Of a stretch of DNA of 64,000 nucleotides, positions 8,451 to 16,122 are shown one piece after another. Source of the DNA: DATCLS01 sp036563805 (lineage in GTDB: Bacteria > Actinomycetota > Acidimicrobiia > Acidimicrobiales > VFJN01); NCBI GenBank assembly GCA_036563805.1, contig DATCLS010000034.1, forward strand, positions 20,056 through 84,055. Reading direction: 5' to 3'. The notes below the pieces were generated by a model. It worked only from the letters and a program-made list of their open reading frames with translations, had not been told where the DNA came from and ran no database searches. How positions within the stretch are numbered: position 1 is the first letter of the stretch; the number at the start of each line of letters is the position of its first letter. A program made the translations under genes and the position numbers.

Positions 8451-8500
8451 GGGCCCTCTCCCCCTCCGCCCACCAGCGTTCAGAATCGTGAACTAGACTC

Positions 8501-8521
8501 ACAAATATATCAAATACTTGT
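8501..8521. promoter_or_regulatory. AT-rich imperfect palindrome between binding-protein and cydA genes
   Basis: The 21-base element begins ACAAATAT and ends ATACTTGT; 16 of 21 positions are symmetric. It is the most AT-rich spot in this part of the window, 51 bases upstream of the binding-protein start and 86 upstream of cydA, and could serve as operator for either. Confidence 0.5.
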
Positions 8522-8606
8522 CGGTCCGGGTTGGCGAGGGGCGGCCGGGGCGGGCCTAGGGTGAGGGCGCGAGCACTCGGGGAGGGGCCGACCCGGGAGG
8601 CGCACG

Positions 8607-10010
8607 GTGAACCTGATCGCCACGGTGGCCCAGAGCGAACCCGAGGCCCTGCTGCCGGCCCGCTGGCAGATGACCGTCACGCTCGGCTCGCACATCGTGC
8701 TCGCCTGCTTCGGCGTGGCGTTCCCGGCGATGATCTACGCCGTCCACCGGCGGGGCCTGCGTGACGAGGACCCGGTGGCGCTCGGCCTCGCCCACCGGTG
8801 GTCGAAGGTGGCGGCGGTGCTGTTCGCGGTGGGCGCCGTGTCGGGCACGATCCTCAGCTTCGAGATGGGGCTGCTGTGGCCCGACCTGATGCGCCGGTTC
8901 GGCGACGTGCTCGGCCTGCCCTTCGCCATCGAGGGCATCGCCTTCTTCATCGAGGCGATCTTCATCGGCATCTACCTCTACGGCTGGGGGCGGCTGCCGG
9001 GCCGGGTCCACCTGGCCATGCTCGTGCCCATCGCCGTGGCCGGGGCGGTGGGGACGTTCTGCGTCCTGTCGGTCAACGCCTGGATGCAGGACCCGAGCGG
9101 CTTCCGCCTGGTCGACGGGCGGGTCGTCGACGTCGATCCCTGGGCCGCCATGTTCAACGACGCCGTGTGGCTGATGGCGCTGCACATGTGGGTGGCGACG
9201 TTCATGGTGGCCGGGTTCTGCGCCGCCGCCGTGTACGCGGCCGGCCTGCTGCGGGGCCGCGACGACCGCCACCACCGGCTCGGGTTCGTCGTCCCGTTCG
9301 CCTTCGCTTCGGTGGCCGCCCTCCTCCAGCCGGCGATCGGCCACCTGGCCGGCAGCCGCCTGGCCGAGGCCCAGCCGACCAAGCTGGCCGCCATCGAGCT
9401 GGCCGGGGAGACCGAGGAGCCGGCGTCGCTGGCCATCGGCGGCGTGCTCGTCGACGGCGAGCGGCGCGGCAGCCTCGACGTCCCCCGGCTCGGCTCGGTG
9501 TTCGCCCGCAACAGCCTCGACGCCCCGGTGCGGGGGCTCGACGAGTTCGCCGCCGACGAGCGGCCGGGCGACGGCCTGGCCACGGTCGTCCACTGGTCGT
9601 TCCAGGGGATGGTGGCCGGGGGCGTGGCGCTCCTGCTGCTGGCCGCCCTGTTCTGGGTCGGCAGCCGGCGGGGGTGGGACCCGCTGGGCCGCCGGTGGTT
9701 CCTGCGGCTGGCGGTCCTGGCCGGGCCCGTGGCGGTCGCCTGTCTGGAGCTGGGGTGGATCACCACCGAGGTCGGGCGCCAGCCCTGGATCGTCTACCGG
9801 GTCATGCGGATCGAGGAGGCCGTGACCGGCAGCGGCGGCGTGTGGATCAGCCTGGCCGTGGTGCTGGTCGTGTACGCGGCCATGGGGGTCGGCGCCGCGG
9901 TCGTCCTGCGGTCGATGGCCCGGCGGTGGCGGGAGGGGGCGCCCCTCGACCTGCCGACGCCGTACGGGCCGCCGGCGGCGGCCGTGCCCGGGACGGGAGG
10001 TGGCCGATGA
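8607..10010 (+). CDS. cydA: Cytochrome bd ubiquinol/menaquinol oxidase subunit I
   Basis: The 467-residue membrane protein carries the CydA core: RWQMTVTLGSHI near residue 20-30 (haem b595 His), the E-rich helix GIAFFIEAIFIGIYLYGW, HMWVATFMVAGF (haem b558 His) and the GRQPW motif. QPTKLAAIE marks the quinol-binding Q-loop with its Lys and Glu. It oxidises quinol and reduces O2 with high affinity without pumping protons. The GTG at 8607 follows GGGAGG. cydB starts inside its stop codon (ATGA overlap). No cydC/cydD exporter genes follow. Confidence 0.95.
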   Translation: MNLIATVAQSEPEALLPARWQMTVTLGSHIVLACFGVAFPAMIYAVHRRGLRDEDPVALGLAHRWSKVAAVLFAVGAVSGTILSFEMGLLWPDLMRRFGDVLGLPFAIEGIAFFIEAIFIGIYLYGWGRLPGRVHLAMLVPIAVAGAVGTFCVLSVNAWMQDPSGFRLVDGRVVDVDPWAAMFNDAVWLMALHMWVATFMVAGFCAAAVYAAGLLRGRDDRHHRLGFVVPFAFASVAALLQPAIGHLAGSRLAEAQPTKLAAIELAGETEEPASLAIGGVLVDGERRGSLDVPRLGSVFARNSLDAPVRGLDEFAADERPGDGLATVVHWSFQGMVAGGVALLLLAALFWVGSRRGWDPLGRRWFLRLAVLAGPVAVACLELGWITTEVGRQPWIVYRVMRIEEAVTGSGGVWISLAVVLVVYAAMGVGAAVVLRSMARRWREGAPLDLPTPYGPPAAAVPGTGGGR

Positions 10011-11065
10011 GCCTGGTCGACGTCGTCGCCGTGATCCTGTTCCTCGGCGTCGTCGTCTACGCCCTGTTCGGCGGCGCCGACTTCGGCTCCGGCTTGTGGG
10101 ACCTGACGGCGGGCGACGCCCGGCGCGGCGGCCCGCTGCGGGCACTGATCGACACGGCCCTCGGGCCGGTGTGGGAGGCCCACCACACCTGGCTCATCTT
10201 CGTGCTCGTGTTCCTGTGGACCGGCTTCCCGTCCGGCTTCGCCGCCATCATGGAGACGCTCTACGTCCCGTTCTGGCTGGCCGGGGCGGGCATCGTGGCC
10301 CGGGGCGCGGCGTTCGCCTTCCGCAAGTTCGCCCCTGATTTGGCCTCGGCCCGGGTCTTCGGCGCCCTGTTCGCCGCCTCGTCGGTCCTCACGCCGTTCC
10401 TGTTCGGGGCGGTGGTCGGGGGCATCGCCTCCGGCCGGGTGCCGGCCGACGGCAGCGGCGACCCCTGGACGTCGTGGACCGGCCCGACCTCCCTGGTCGG
10501 CGGCGTCCTGGCCGTGCTCACCTGCTCGTTCCTGGCCGCCACGTTCCTGGTGGCCGAGGCCGACCGCCAGGGCGACCACGACCTGGCCGAGGCGTGCCGG
10601 CGCCGGGCCCTGGGCGCCGGCGTCGTCACCGGCGCGGCCGCGCTGGCCGGCATCGCTCCGCTGGCCGGCGACGCGCCCCACCTGTTCGACCGGCTGACCG
10701 GCCGGGCGCTCCCGCTCATCGTGCTGTCCGCCCTGGCCGGCACGTTCGCCCTGTGGGCCCTGTGGCGGCGCCGGCCGGCGCTGGCCCGGGTGGGAGCGGC
10801 CGGCGCCGTCGCCGCGGTGGTGGCCGGGTGGGGCGTGGCCCAGTACCCGTGGCTGCTGGTCGACGAGCTCGAGCTGGCCGAGGCCGCCGCGGCCCGGCCC
10901 ACGCTGTGGGGGCTCGCCGTCACCTTCGCCCTGGCGGCCGTGACCGTGGTCCCGGCCCTCGCCTACCTGTACTGGGTGACCCAGAGGGGCCCGATCGCCG
11001 CCGGCGCGGCGCGCGCCGGGCGGACCGGCCGCGCCGAGGGCTCCGGCCGCGCCACGCTCCGGTGA
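10007..11065 (+). CDS. cydB: Cytochrome bd oxidase subunit II
   Basis: The 352-residue protein starts MSLVDVVAVILF and has the CydB signature YALFGGADFGSGLWDL near residue 20, WEAHHTWLIFVLVFLWTGFP (in two adjoining stretches) near 50-65, and eight to nine predicted hydrophobic helices. It forms the heterodimer with CydA. The start overlaps the cydA stop by four bases, giving translational coupling. The end is followed by the oppositely oriented tRNA-Thr gene. The usual cydD/cydC genes are absent, so cytochrome assembly must be served from another locus. Confidence 0.94.
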   Translation: MSLVDVVAVILFLGVVVYALFGGADFGSGLWDLTAGDARRGGPLRALIDTALGPVWEAHHTWLIFVLVFLWTGFPSGFAAIMETLYVPFWLAGAGIVARGAAFAFRKFAPDLASARVFGALFAASSVLTPFLFGAVVGGIASGRVPADGSGDPWTSWTGPTSLVGGVLAVLTCSFLAATFLVAEADRQGDHDLAEACRRRALGAGVVTGAAALAGIAPLAGDAPHLFDRLTGRALPLIVLSALAGTFALWALWRRRPALARVGAAGAVAAVVAGWGVAQYPWLLVDELELAEAAAARPTLWGLAVTFALAAVTVVPALAYLYWVTQRGPIAAGAARAGRTGRAEGSGRATLR

Positions 11066-11087
11066 CGGGCGCCGATACGCGCCACAG

Positions 11088-11160
11088 AGCCCGAGGCGGG
11101 GCTCGAACCCGCGGCCTGACGCTTACAAGGCGCCTGCTCTGCCAGCTGAGCTACTCGGGC
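11088..11160 (-). tRNA. tRNA-Thr, anticodon TGT
   Basis: The 73-base gene folds as a full cloverleaf: 7-bp acceptor GCCCGAG/CTCGGGC, D-arm GCTC/GAGC, anticodon stem GGCGC/GCGTC with loop CTTGTAA, five-base variable loop, T-arm GCGGG/CCCGC with loop TTCGAAC, discriminator T. The anticodon TGT reads ACA and other Thr codons. CCA is not encoded. A TAGGGT hexamer at 11171-11176 (minus strand) fits a -10 about 10 bases upstream of the mature 5' end. Confidence 0.96.
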
Positions 11161-11170
11161 GTCGGACGCG

Positions 11171-11176
11171 ACCCTA
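11171..11176 (-). promoter_or_regulatory. Candidate -10 (TAGGGT) of tRNA-Thr
   Basis: TAGGGT on the minus strand, 10 bases upstream of the mature tRNA 5' end; same hexamer class as at several protein genes here. Confidence 0.4.
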
Positions 11177-11315
11177 CCCTCGCCGCACGGCGGCGCCGCC
11201 CGATCACGTGGTGGATCCCGTGCGATCCCGGCCGACCGGGGATCGACCGGCGGCCGACCGGCCGAGCGGACGGGGGGTCCTTGCATCGCGAGGGTGGGCG
11301 GGCCAGCCTGTCCGA

Positions 11316-11573
11316 GTGGCACTCTCCGATCGGGACCGGGCGATCCTCGCGTTCGAGAGGTCCTGGTGGACCATCCCCGGCGCCAAGGGAGAGGCCATCA
11401 CCGCCCGGCTCGGCCTCTCGCCGACCCGGTACTACGAGTTGCTCAACGCCCTGATCGACGACCGCGATGCGCTGGCTCACGACCCGCTCCTCATCCGCCG
11501 CCTGCGCCGTCAGCGCCGGGAGCGCCGCCGCGCGCGGGTCGAGGGCCCGACGCGCCGTGGGCACGCCCGGTGA
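11316..11573 (+). CDS. DUF3263 domain protein
   Basis: The 85-residue protein from GTG 11316 (VALSDRDRAILAFERSWW) has the DUF3263 core: AILAFERSWW, GAKGEAI, LSPTRYYELLNALID and RRLRRQRRERR. The family is small, actinobacterial and of unknown function; its layout (helix, then LSPTRYYELLN) resembles a helix-turn-helix and the tail is strongly basic, so nucleic acid binding is plausible (inference). The next gene encodes a LytR_C protein. The same pair, from memory of the M. tuberculosis genome, is Rv0430-Rv0431 a few genes from groEL2, so the neighbourhood looks ancestral. Confidence 0.85.
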   Translation: MALSDRDRAILAFERSWWTIPGAKGEAITARLGLSPTRYYELLNALIDDRDALAHDPLLIRRLRRQRRERRRARVEGPTRRGHAR

Positions 11574-11608
11574 GGCGGCGGTGACGCGCCCACCGAGGAG
11601 GCAGCCCG

Positions 11609-12136
11609 ATGGAACCTGAGCGGCCCACGGCCCGCTCGAGCCCGGCGCGGGGCGTGGCGCTCATCGCCACGGCCGTCATCCTGGGCCTGTTCATCGTGCG
11701 GAACGGGTTCGACACGCCGTCGTCGGCCGACCCCGACCCGGCCACCGAGGAGTCGGCGGGCACGACCGCGCCCCCGGCCGAGGGCGGCGGCGAGGGCGGC
11801 GAGTCGACGACCACCACGGCGGCCCCGGCGGCCCGCCCGCCGTCCGAGGTCACCGTGGTCGTGGCCAACGCCTCGGGCGTGAACGGCGCGGCCGCCCAGC
11901 TCACCGACACCCTGGCGGGCCAGGGCTACCAGACCGCGCCCGGCCTCAACGCCCCGAGCTCGGTAGCGACGACGCAGATCCTGTACCTCGAGGGCTTCGA
12001 GCAGGAGGCGCTGGCGCTGGCCAGCACGATCCAGGCCCCGGCCGAGGGCGTGGCTCCCATGCCCCAGCCCCCGCCGGTCGACCTGGGGCCGGCCCAGCTG
12101 CTGGTGATGCTCGGCCCCGACCTGGCCGGCGGCTGA
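11609..12136 (+). CDS. LytR C-terminal domain (LytR_C) membrane protein
   Basis: The 175-residue protein has a short cytoplasmic start, one membrane helix (ALIATAVILGLFIV, residues ~17-31), a low-complexity Thr/Ala/Pro/Glu linker and a C-terminal LytR_C domain beginning VTVVVANASGVNGAAAQLTD. Such domains occur in cell-envelope proteins; the mycobacterial counterpart beside DUF3263 is VirR (Rv0431), linked to vesicle release and envelope integrity. GAGGAGG precedes the ATG. It probably forms an operon with the DUF3263 gene 35 bases upstream. Confidence 0.85.
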   Translation: MEPERPTARSSPARGVALIATAVILGLFIVRNGFDTPSSADPDPATEESAGTTAPPAEGGGEGGESTTTTAAPAARPPSEVTVVVANASGVNGAAAQLTDTLAGQGYQTAPGLNAPSSVATTQILYLEGFEQEALALASTIQAPAEGVAPMPQPPPVDLGPAQLLVMLGPDLAGG

Positions 12137-12224
12137 CCGACCGGCCGACCGCCCGGCTGACCCGGCCGCCGACCGTGACCGTCGCGGGGCAGCGGCCGTG
12201 GCATCTGCTACACCTGCACTCGCG

Positions 12225-13019
12225 ATGGTGAGTGACCTAGACGCCGCCCTGAGTCCCTTCCTCGCCGCCCCCGCCACCGCCGCGATCCTCCTGGACTTCG
12301 ACGGGGTCCTGGCGCCGATCGTCGACGACCCGGCGGCGGCCCGCCCGCTCGAGGGGACGGCCGAGCTCCTGTCCGAGCTGGCCGCCCGGTACAAGGTCGT
12401 CGGCGTGGTCTCGGGCCGGCCGGTCTCGTTCCTGCAGCCGCTGCTCCCGCCCGGACTCGTGCTGTCGGGCCTGTACGGGCTCGAGGTGGTCGACAACGGC
12501 ACGCGCACCGACCACCCGCAGTCCGGCGCCTGGCGCGAGGTGATCGAGGACGTGGCCCGCTGCTCGGTCGACCGGGGCCCGCAGGGCATGGTGGTCGAGA
12601 CCAAGGGCCTGTCGCTCACCCTCCACTACCGCACGCACCCCGAGCTGGCCGCCGAGGTCCAGGGCTGGGCGACGCACCAGGCCGCCCGGTCCGGGCTCGT
12701 GTACCGGCCGGCCAAGATGTCGGTCGAGCTCCACCCGCCGATCGACGCCGACAAGGGCACGGCGGTCGAGGCCATCGCCAAGCGGGCGTCCGCCGTCTGC
12801 TTCGTCGGCGACGACGTCGGCGACCTGGCCGCCTACGACGCCCTCGACCGGCTGGCCGAGCAGGGCGTGCACACGCTCCGGGTGGCGGTGCGCAGCGACG
12901 AGACGGCGGCCGAGCTCCTGCGCCGGGCCGACCTCGTCGTGGACGGCCCCGAGGCGGTCGTCGACCTGCTCCGCCGCCTGGCGGCCACCGGCGCCGAGGC
13001 CGAGCAGGCGAAGCAGTAG
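12225..13019 (+). CDS. otsB: Trehalose-6-phosphate phosphatase
   Basis: The 264-residue protein is a HAD phosphatase: ILLDFDGVLAPIVDD at residues 21-35 supplies the nucleophile Asp24 and Asp26, SGRP the second motif, KMSVELHPP-IDADKGTAVEAI the third Lys region, and FVGDDVGDLAAYDAL the metal-binding motif. It removes phosphate from trehalose-6-phosphate. The start could be ATG 12225 or GTG 12228; a GTG at 12198 would add nine residues. It converges on otsA with a 41-base gap, so the two trehalose genes are not one operon. Confidence 0.9.
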   Translation: MVSDLDAALSPFLAAPATAAILLDFDGVLAPIVDDPAAARPLEGTAELLSELAARYKVVGVVSGRPVSFLQPLLPPGLVLSGLYGLEVVDNGTRTDHPQSGAWREVIEDVARCSVDRGPQGMVVETKGLSLTLHYRTHPELAAEVQGWATHQAARSGLVYRPAKMSVELHPPIDADKGTAVEAIAKRASAVCFVGDDVGDLAAYDALDRLAEQGVHTLRVAVRSDETAAELLRRADLVVDGPEAVVDLLRRLAATGAEAEQAKQ

Positions 13020-13060
13020 CCGAGCGCAGCACCCCGGCGCCGCCGGGCCGGCCCGGGTGG

Positions 13061-14449
13061 TCAGGGGGCGGCGCCGTCCCCGGCCGCCGTGAGCTGATCG
13101 GCCAGCCAGTCCCGCGGGCCGCGGGCCGTCGCCAGGCGCCGCAGCGCCGCGGCCCGGGCCGCCCGCTCCGCGTTCGGCAGGCGCAGGGCGGCGTCGAGGG
13201 CGTCGGCCGTGCCGGCGACGTCGAACGGCGGCACCGGGACCGCCGCCTCGCCCAGCTCGGCCCACACGCCGGCCTCGGGGGACAGGCACAGCACGCCGTC
13301 CCGCTCGTTGACGATCGCCCCCTCCTTGGCCACCAGGTTGAGCCCGTCCCGGATCGGGTTGACCAGCAGGACGTCGGCCCGCCGCAGCACCGCCACCGAC
13401 CGGGGGTAGTCGTCGCGGGGGTCATAGACGATCGGCGTCCAGTCGCCGGTGGCCCACCGGTCGTTGACGCGGCGCACCAGCTCCTCGACCTCCTCCTGGT
13501 AGCGGAGGTAGGCGTCGACCCCGGTGCGGGACGGGTAGACGGAGGCCAGGAACACGACCCGCCCCCGCCACTCGGGGTGGGCGTCGAGCAGCGCGTCGAA
13601 CGCCAGGAAGCCTCGCAGCACGTTCTTCGACAGCTCGATGCGGTCGACCCGGGCGATGACCCGCCGGTCGCCGACCAGCTCGTCGATCTCGGCCAGCGCC
13701 GCGTCCGACTCGGGGGAGCTCGCGGCCCGGCCCACGTCGTCGGGGTCGGCGGGCAGCGGCGACACGAACGTCCGGGGTGGGGCGGCGCCCGCCTCCCGGC
13801 AGCAGGCGAGGAAGTCGTCGGCCCACCGCTGGGTGTGGAACCCGCAGGCGGCGTGGCCGGCCAGGCCGGCCAGCAGCTCACCGACGACGCGCTCGGGCAG
13901 CACCCGCAGCCACGATGGGGTGGCGAACGGCGTGTGGCTGAAGTGCACGGCGGTCAGGTCGGGCCGGCGCTCGGCCAGGCTGGGGCCCAGCAGCGTCAGG
14001 TGGAAGTCCTGCACGAGCACCACGGCGTCCGGCGGGGCCTCCTCGGCGACGGCCTCGGCGAACGCGGCGTTGACCTGCCGGTACGCCTGCCAGGCGTCGC
14101 GGAAGTCGGGCCCGAAGGCGGGCGCCCGGGGCAGGTCGTACAGGCCGTGGTGCACGAACCACAGGGCCTGGTTGCTGACCACGTCGTAGGCCAGCCGGTA
14201 GGCCTCGGGGTCGAGGGCCAGCATCCGCACCCGGAGGCCGTCGTCCTCGGTCACGCCCTGCGCCGCCGCCTCGCGGTCGCCCGGCGAGATGGCGGCGGAG
14301 ATCCAGGTGGCCCCCGTGTCGGCGGCCAGCGGCCGGAGCCCGGACACCAGCCCGCCGGCCCCGCGCTTGGCGACGAGCGGCCCGTCGTCGCCGTCGCGAC
14401 GGAACGAGAGGGGACCCCGGTTGGACGCGATCACGACTGGGCGCTCCAC
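13061..14449 (-). CDS. otsA: Trehalose-6-phosphate synthase (GT20)
   Basis: This 462-residue protein matches alpha,alpha-trehalose-phosphate synthase: SNRGPLSF at the N-terminus, WFVHHGLY, VLVQDFHLTLLGPSL (usual QDYHL), FSHTPF, RVDRIELSKNVLRGFLAF containing the Arg and Lys that contact UDP-glucose, and NPIRDGLNLVAKEG near the end. It transfers glucose from a nucleotide sugar to glucose-6-phosphate. Some positions depart from the E. coli consensus (DFHLTLL, NPIRDG for NPVRDGMNLVAKE), so an alternative acceptor cannot be excluded. TAACGT ends nine bases before the GTG at 14449, suggesting a near-leaderless mRNA. Confidence 0.87.
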   Translation of the reverse strand: MERPVVIASNRGPLSFRRDGDDGPLVAKRGAGGLVSGLRPLAADTGATWISAAISPGDREAAAQGVTEDDGLRVRMLALDPEAYRLAYDVVSNQALWFVHHGLYDLPRAPAFGPDFRDAWQAYRQVNAAFAEAVAEEAPPDAVVLVQDFHLTLLGPSLAERRPDLTAVHFSHTPFATPSWLRVLPERVVGELLAGLAGHAACGFHTQRWADDFLACCREAGAAPPRTFVSPLPADPDDVGRAASSPESDAALAEIDELVGDRRVIARVDRIELSKNVLRGFLAFDALLDAHPEWRGRVVFLASVYPSRTGVDAYLRYQEEVEELVRRVNDRWATGDWTPIVYDPRDDYPRSVAVLRRADVLLVNPIRDGLNLVAKEGAIVNERDGVLCLSPEAGVWAELGEAAVPVPPFDVAGTADALDAALRLPNAERAARAAALRRLATARGPRDWLADQLTAAGDGAAP

Positions 14450-14458
14450 GAAGGCCCG

Positions 14459-14464
14459 ACGTTA
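14459..14464 (-). promoter_or_regulatory. Candidate -10 (TAACGT) of otsA
   Basis: TAACGT on the minus strand, nine bases upstream of the otsA GTG; identical hexamer to that before the TetR gene. Confidence 0.4.
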
Positions 14465-14622
14465 TTGGTCGCCGCCCGGCCCGAGCCAGGGCTGGCGGTG
14501 CGGCCACCGGGGGCCATTGCCGGTGGACGGTCCGGCCGGGCGGTCCGGCCGCCGGAGGTGTGGCCGATGCCACACGCCGCGGCCGGGGCGGTGGCGCCGG
14601 ACCGGCTGCCAGACTTTGGGAC

Positions 14623-15618
14623 ATGCGCGTGGTCGCCGCCCCCGACAAGCTGCGTGGCACCGCGTCGGCGCGCGAGGCCGCCGCGGCCATCGGCCGCGCC
14701 GCGGCCCGGGCCGGGTGGGACTGCGACGAGCTGCCGGTGGCCGATGGCGGCGAGGGCACGCTCGACGTGCTGGGCGGGCCCAACCGCACCACCACCGTGA
14801 CCGGCCCGCTCGGCGAGCCGGTGGAGGCCGGGTGGCGGATGACCGGGCGGACGGCGATCATCGAGATGGCCCGGGCGTCGGGCCTCGTGCTGGCCGGCGG
14901 CGCCGAGAACAACGACCCGGTGGGGGCGTCCAGCGCCGGCACCGGCGAGCTGGTGGCGGCCGCGCTCGACGCCGGCGCCAAGCGCATCCTCGTCGGTCTG
15001 GGCGGCTCCGCCACCACCGACGGCGGGCTGCCGGCCCTGCGCGCCCTGTACCCGCTCCACCGCTACAACGGCGCCGAGATCGTGTGCCTGTGCGACGTCC
15101 GCACCACGTTCGTCGAGGCCGCCGAGGTCTTCGCCCCCCAGAAGGGGGCGAGCGCCGCCCAGGTCGAGCTGCTGCGTCGCCGGCTGGAGCGCCTGGCCGA
15201 CGTGTACCGCGACGAGCACGGCGTCGACGTGCGGTCGCTCGAGGGCTCGGGCGCGGCCGGCGGGCTGGCGGGCGGCCTGGCCGTGGCCGGGGCGACGCTG
15301 GCGCCGGGCTTCGAGGCGGTGGCCGAGGAGGTGGGCCTGCTCGACGCCCTCGAGGGCGCCGACCTGGTCGTCACCGCCGAGGGCTACCTCGACGAGCAGT
15401 CGTTCGACGGGAAGGTGGTCGGTGGCGTGGCCGAGCTGGCGGCCGAGCTCGGCGTGCCGTGCGCGGCGATCGTGGGCGACGTCGACCCCGACTGCGAGCC
15501 GCCGCCCGGGCTCGAGGTCGTGTCACTCGTCGGCCGGTTCGGCGCCGACGGGGCCCGGGCCGGCACGCTCGCTTGCGTCGAGGAAGCGGTCGCCGACCTG
15601 CTGGCCGCTCGTGGCTGA
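14623..15618 (+). CDS. Glycerate kinase (GK-II/GlxK type)
   Basis: The 331-residue protein has family motifs APDKLRGTASAREAAAAI at the start (the usual form is APDSFKG..SA), ELPVADGGEGTLDVL near residue 40, IIEMARASGL, LVGLGGSATTDGG near 130, LEGSGAAGGLAGG and VVTAEGYLDEQSFDGKV (two motifs). It phosphorylates D-glycerate with ATP, linking glyoxylate or serine metabolism to glycolysis. Its last 96 bases overlap the 3' end of the convergent membrane-protein gene, so the two mRNAs are complementary at their ends. Confidence 0.9.
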   Translation: MRVVAAPDKLRGTASAREAAAAIGRAAARAGWDCDELPVADGGEGTLDVLGGPNRTTTVTGPLGEPVEAGWRMTGRTAIIEMARASGLVLAGGAENNDPVGASSAGTGELVAAALDAGAKRILVGLGGSATTDGGLPALRALYPLHRYNGAEIVCLCDVRTTFVEAAEVFAPQKGASAAQVELLRRRLERLADVYRDEHGVDVRSLEGSGAAGGLAGGLAVAGATLAPGFEAVAEEVGLLDALEGADLVVTAEGYLDEQSFDGKVVGGVAELAAELGVPCAAIVGDVDPDCEPPPGLEVVSLVGRFGADGARAGTLACVEEAVADLLAARG

Positions 15619-16122
15619 CCCCGGGCCGCCCGCGGCGGACTCCTCGCGGCCCGCGGCCGACCGGGCCACCCACACCAGCAGCCCGAGCGGGAGGACGACG
15701 GCGAGCACCAGAGAGACGCCGCTCGTCACCTGGTCGCGGGCCTCCAGCACCTCCATGTTGAAGAGGTGGTAGGTGAGGTGGGGGACGGCGTCGACCAGGC
15801 TGGCCCCGGCCGCCACGCCGACCATCAGCGGCGTGGTCCGCACGGCGGCGGCCGCCAGCAGCGTGGCCAGCGCCAGGAACAGGGTGCCGACGTCGCGAAC
15901 GAGGTGCTCGTTGTAGGGCCCGTCCGGCGCCACCCACACCAGGCCGAAGCCGGGGTAGTCGTCGTAGAACGAGCGGGGGAACGCCGCCGCCCAGGCTCCG
16001 GTGGCGCCGAGCAGGGCGGCGTAGACCCCCAGCAGGATGCGGACCCATCCGGGGCCGCCGCGGGCCCCGGCGTCCGTCCGGCGTCCGTCGCCCGCCCGGC
16101 GTCCGTCGCCCGGCCGGCTCAC
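15523..16122 (-). CDS. Four-helix membrane protein of unknown function
   Basis: The 199-residue protein has four hydrophobic stretches (ILLGVYAALLGATGAWAA, DVGTLFLALATLLAAAAV, LMVGVAAGASLVDAVPHL, VSLVLAVVLPLGLLVWVA) and the segment FPRSFYDDYPGFG followed by GPYNEHLVRDVG, which I know from uncharacterised actinobacterial membrane proteins. No function can be assigned. The GTG at 16122 overlaps the epimerase stop by four bases (GTGA), so it is translated after that gene. The N-terminal 18 residues are encoded by GGCGTCCGTC-type repeats. Its 3' end overlaps the glycerate kinase gene by 96 bases. Confidence 0.75.
   Translation of the reverse strand: MSRPGDGRRAGDGRRTDAGARGGPGWVRILLGVYAALLGATGAWAAAFPRSFYDDYPGFGLVWVAPDGPYNEHLVRDVGTLFLALATLLAAAAVRTTPLMVGVAAGASLVDAVPHLTYHLFNMEVLEARDQVTSGVSLVLAVVLPLGLLVWVARSAAGREESAAGGPGSATSGQQVGDRFLDASERAGPGPVGAEPADE
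16069..16116. repeat. Short GC direct repeats in a coding start
   Basis: GGCGTCCGTC occurs three times (from 16069, 16080 and 16098), the last two followed by GCCCG. The block lies in the first codons of the four-helix membrane protein gene and may be prone to slippage. Confidence 0.55.

Noticed and set aside
5179..8502. A single 1107-codon minus frame covering dioxygenase, regulator and binding protein
   Set aside because: Only its last 321 codons are a protein (the dioxygenase). The rest is an out-of-frame shadow of the TetR and binding-protein genes.
8486..8505. CRP-like GTGA...TCAC arms beside the AT-rich palindrome
   Set aside because: The gap between GTGA and TCAC is 7, not 6 plus flanking T/A, and the interior is not symmetric.
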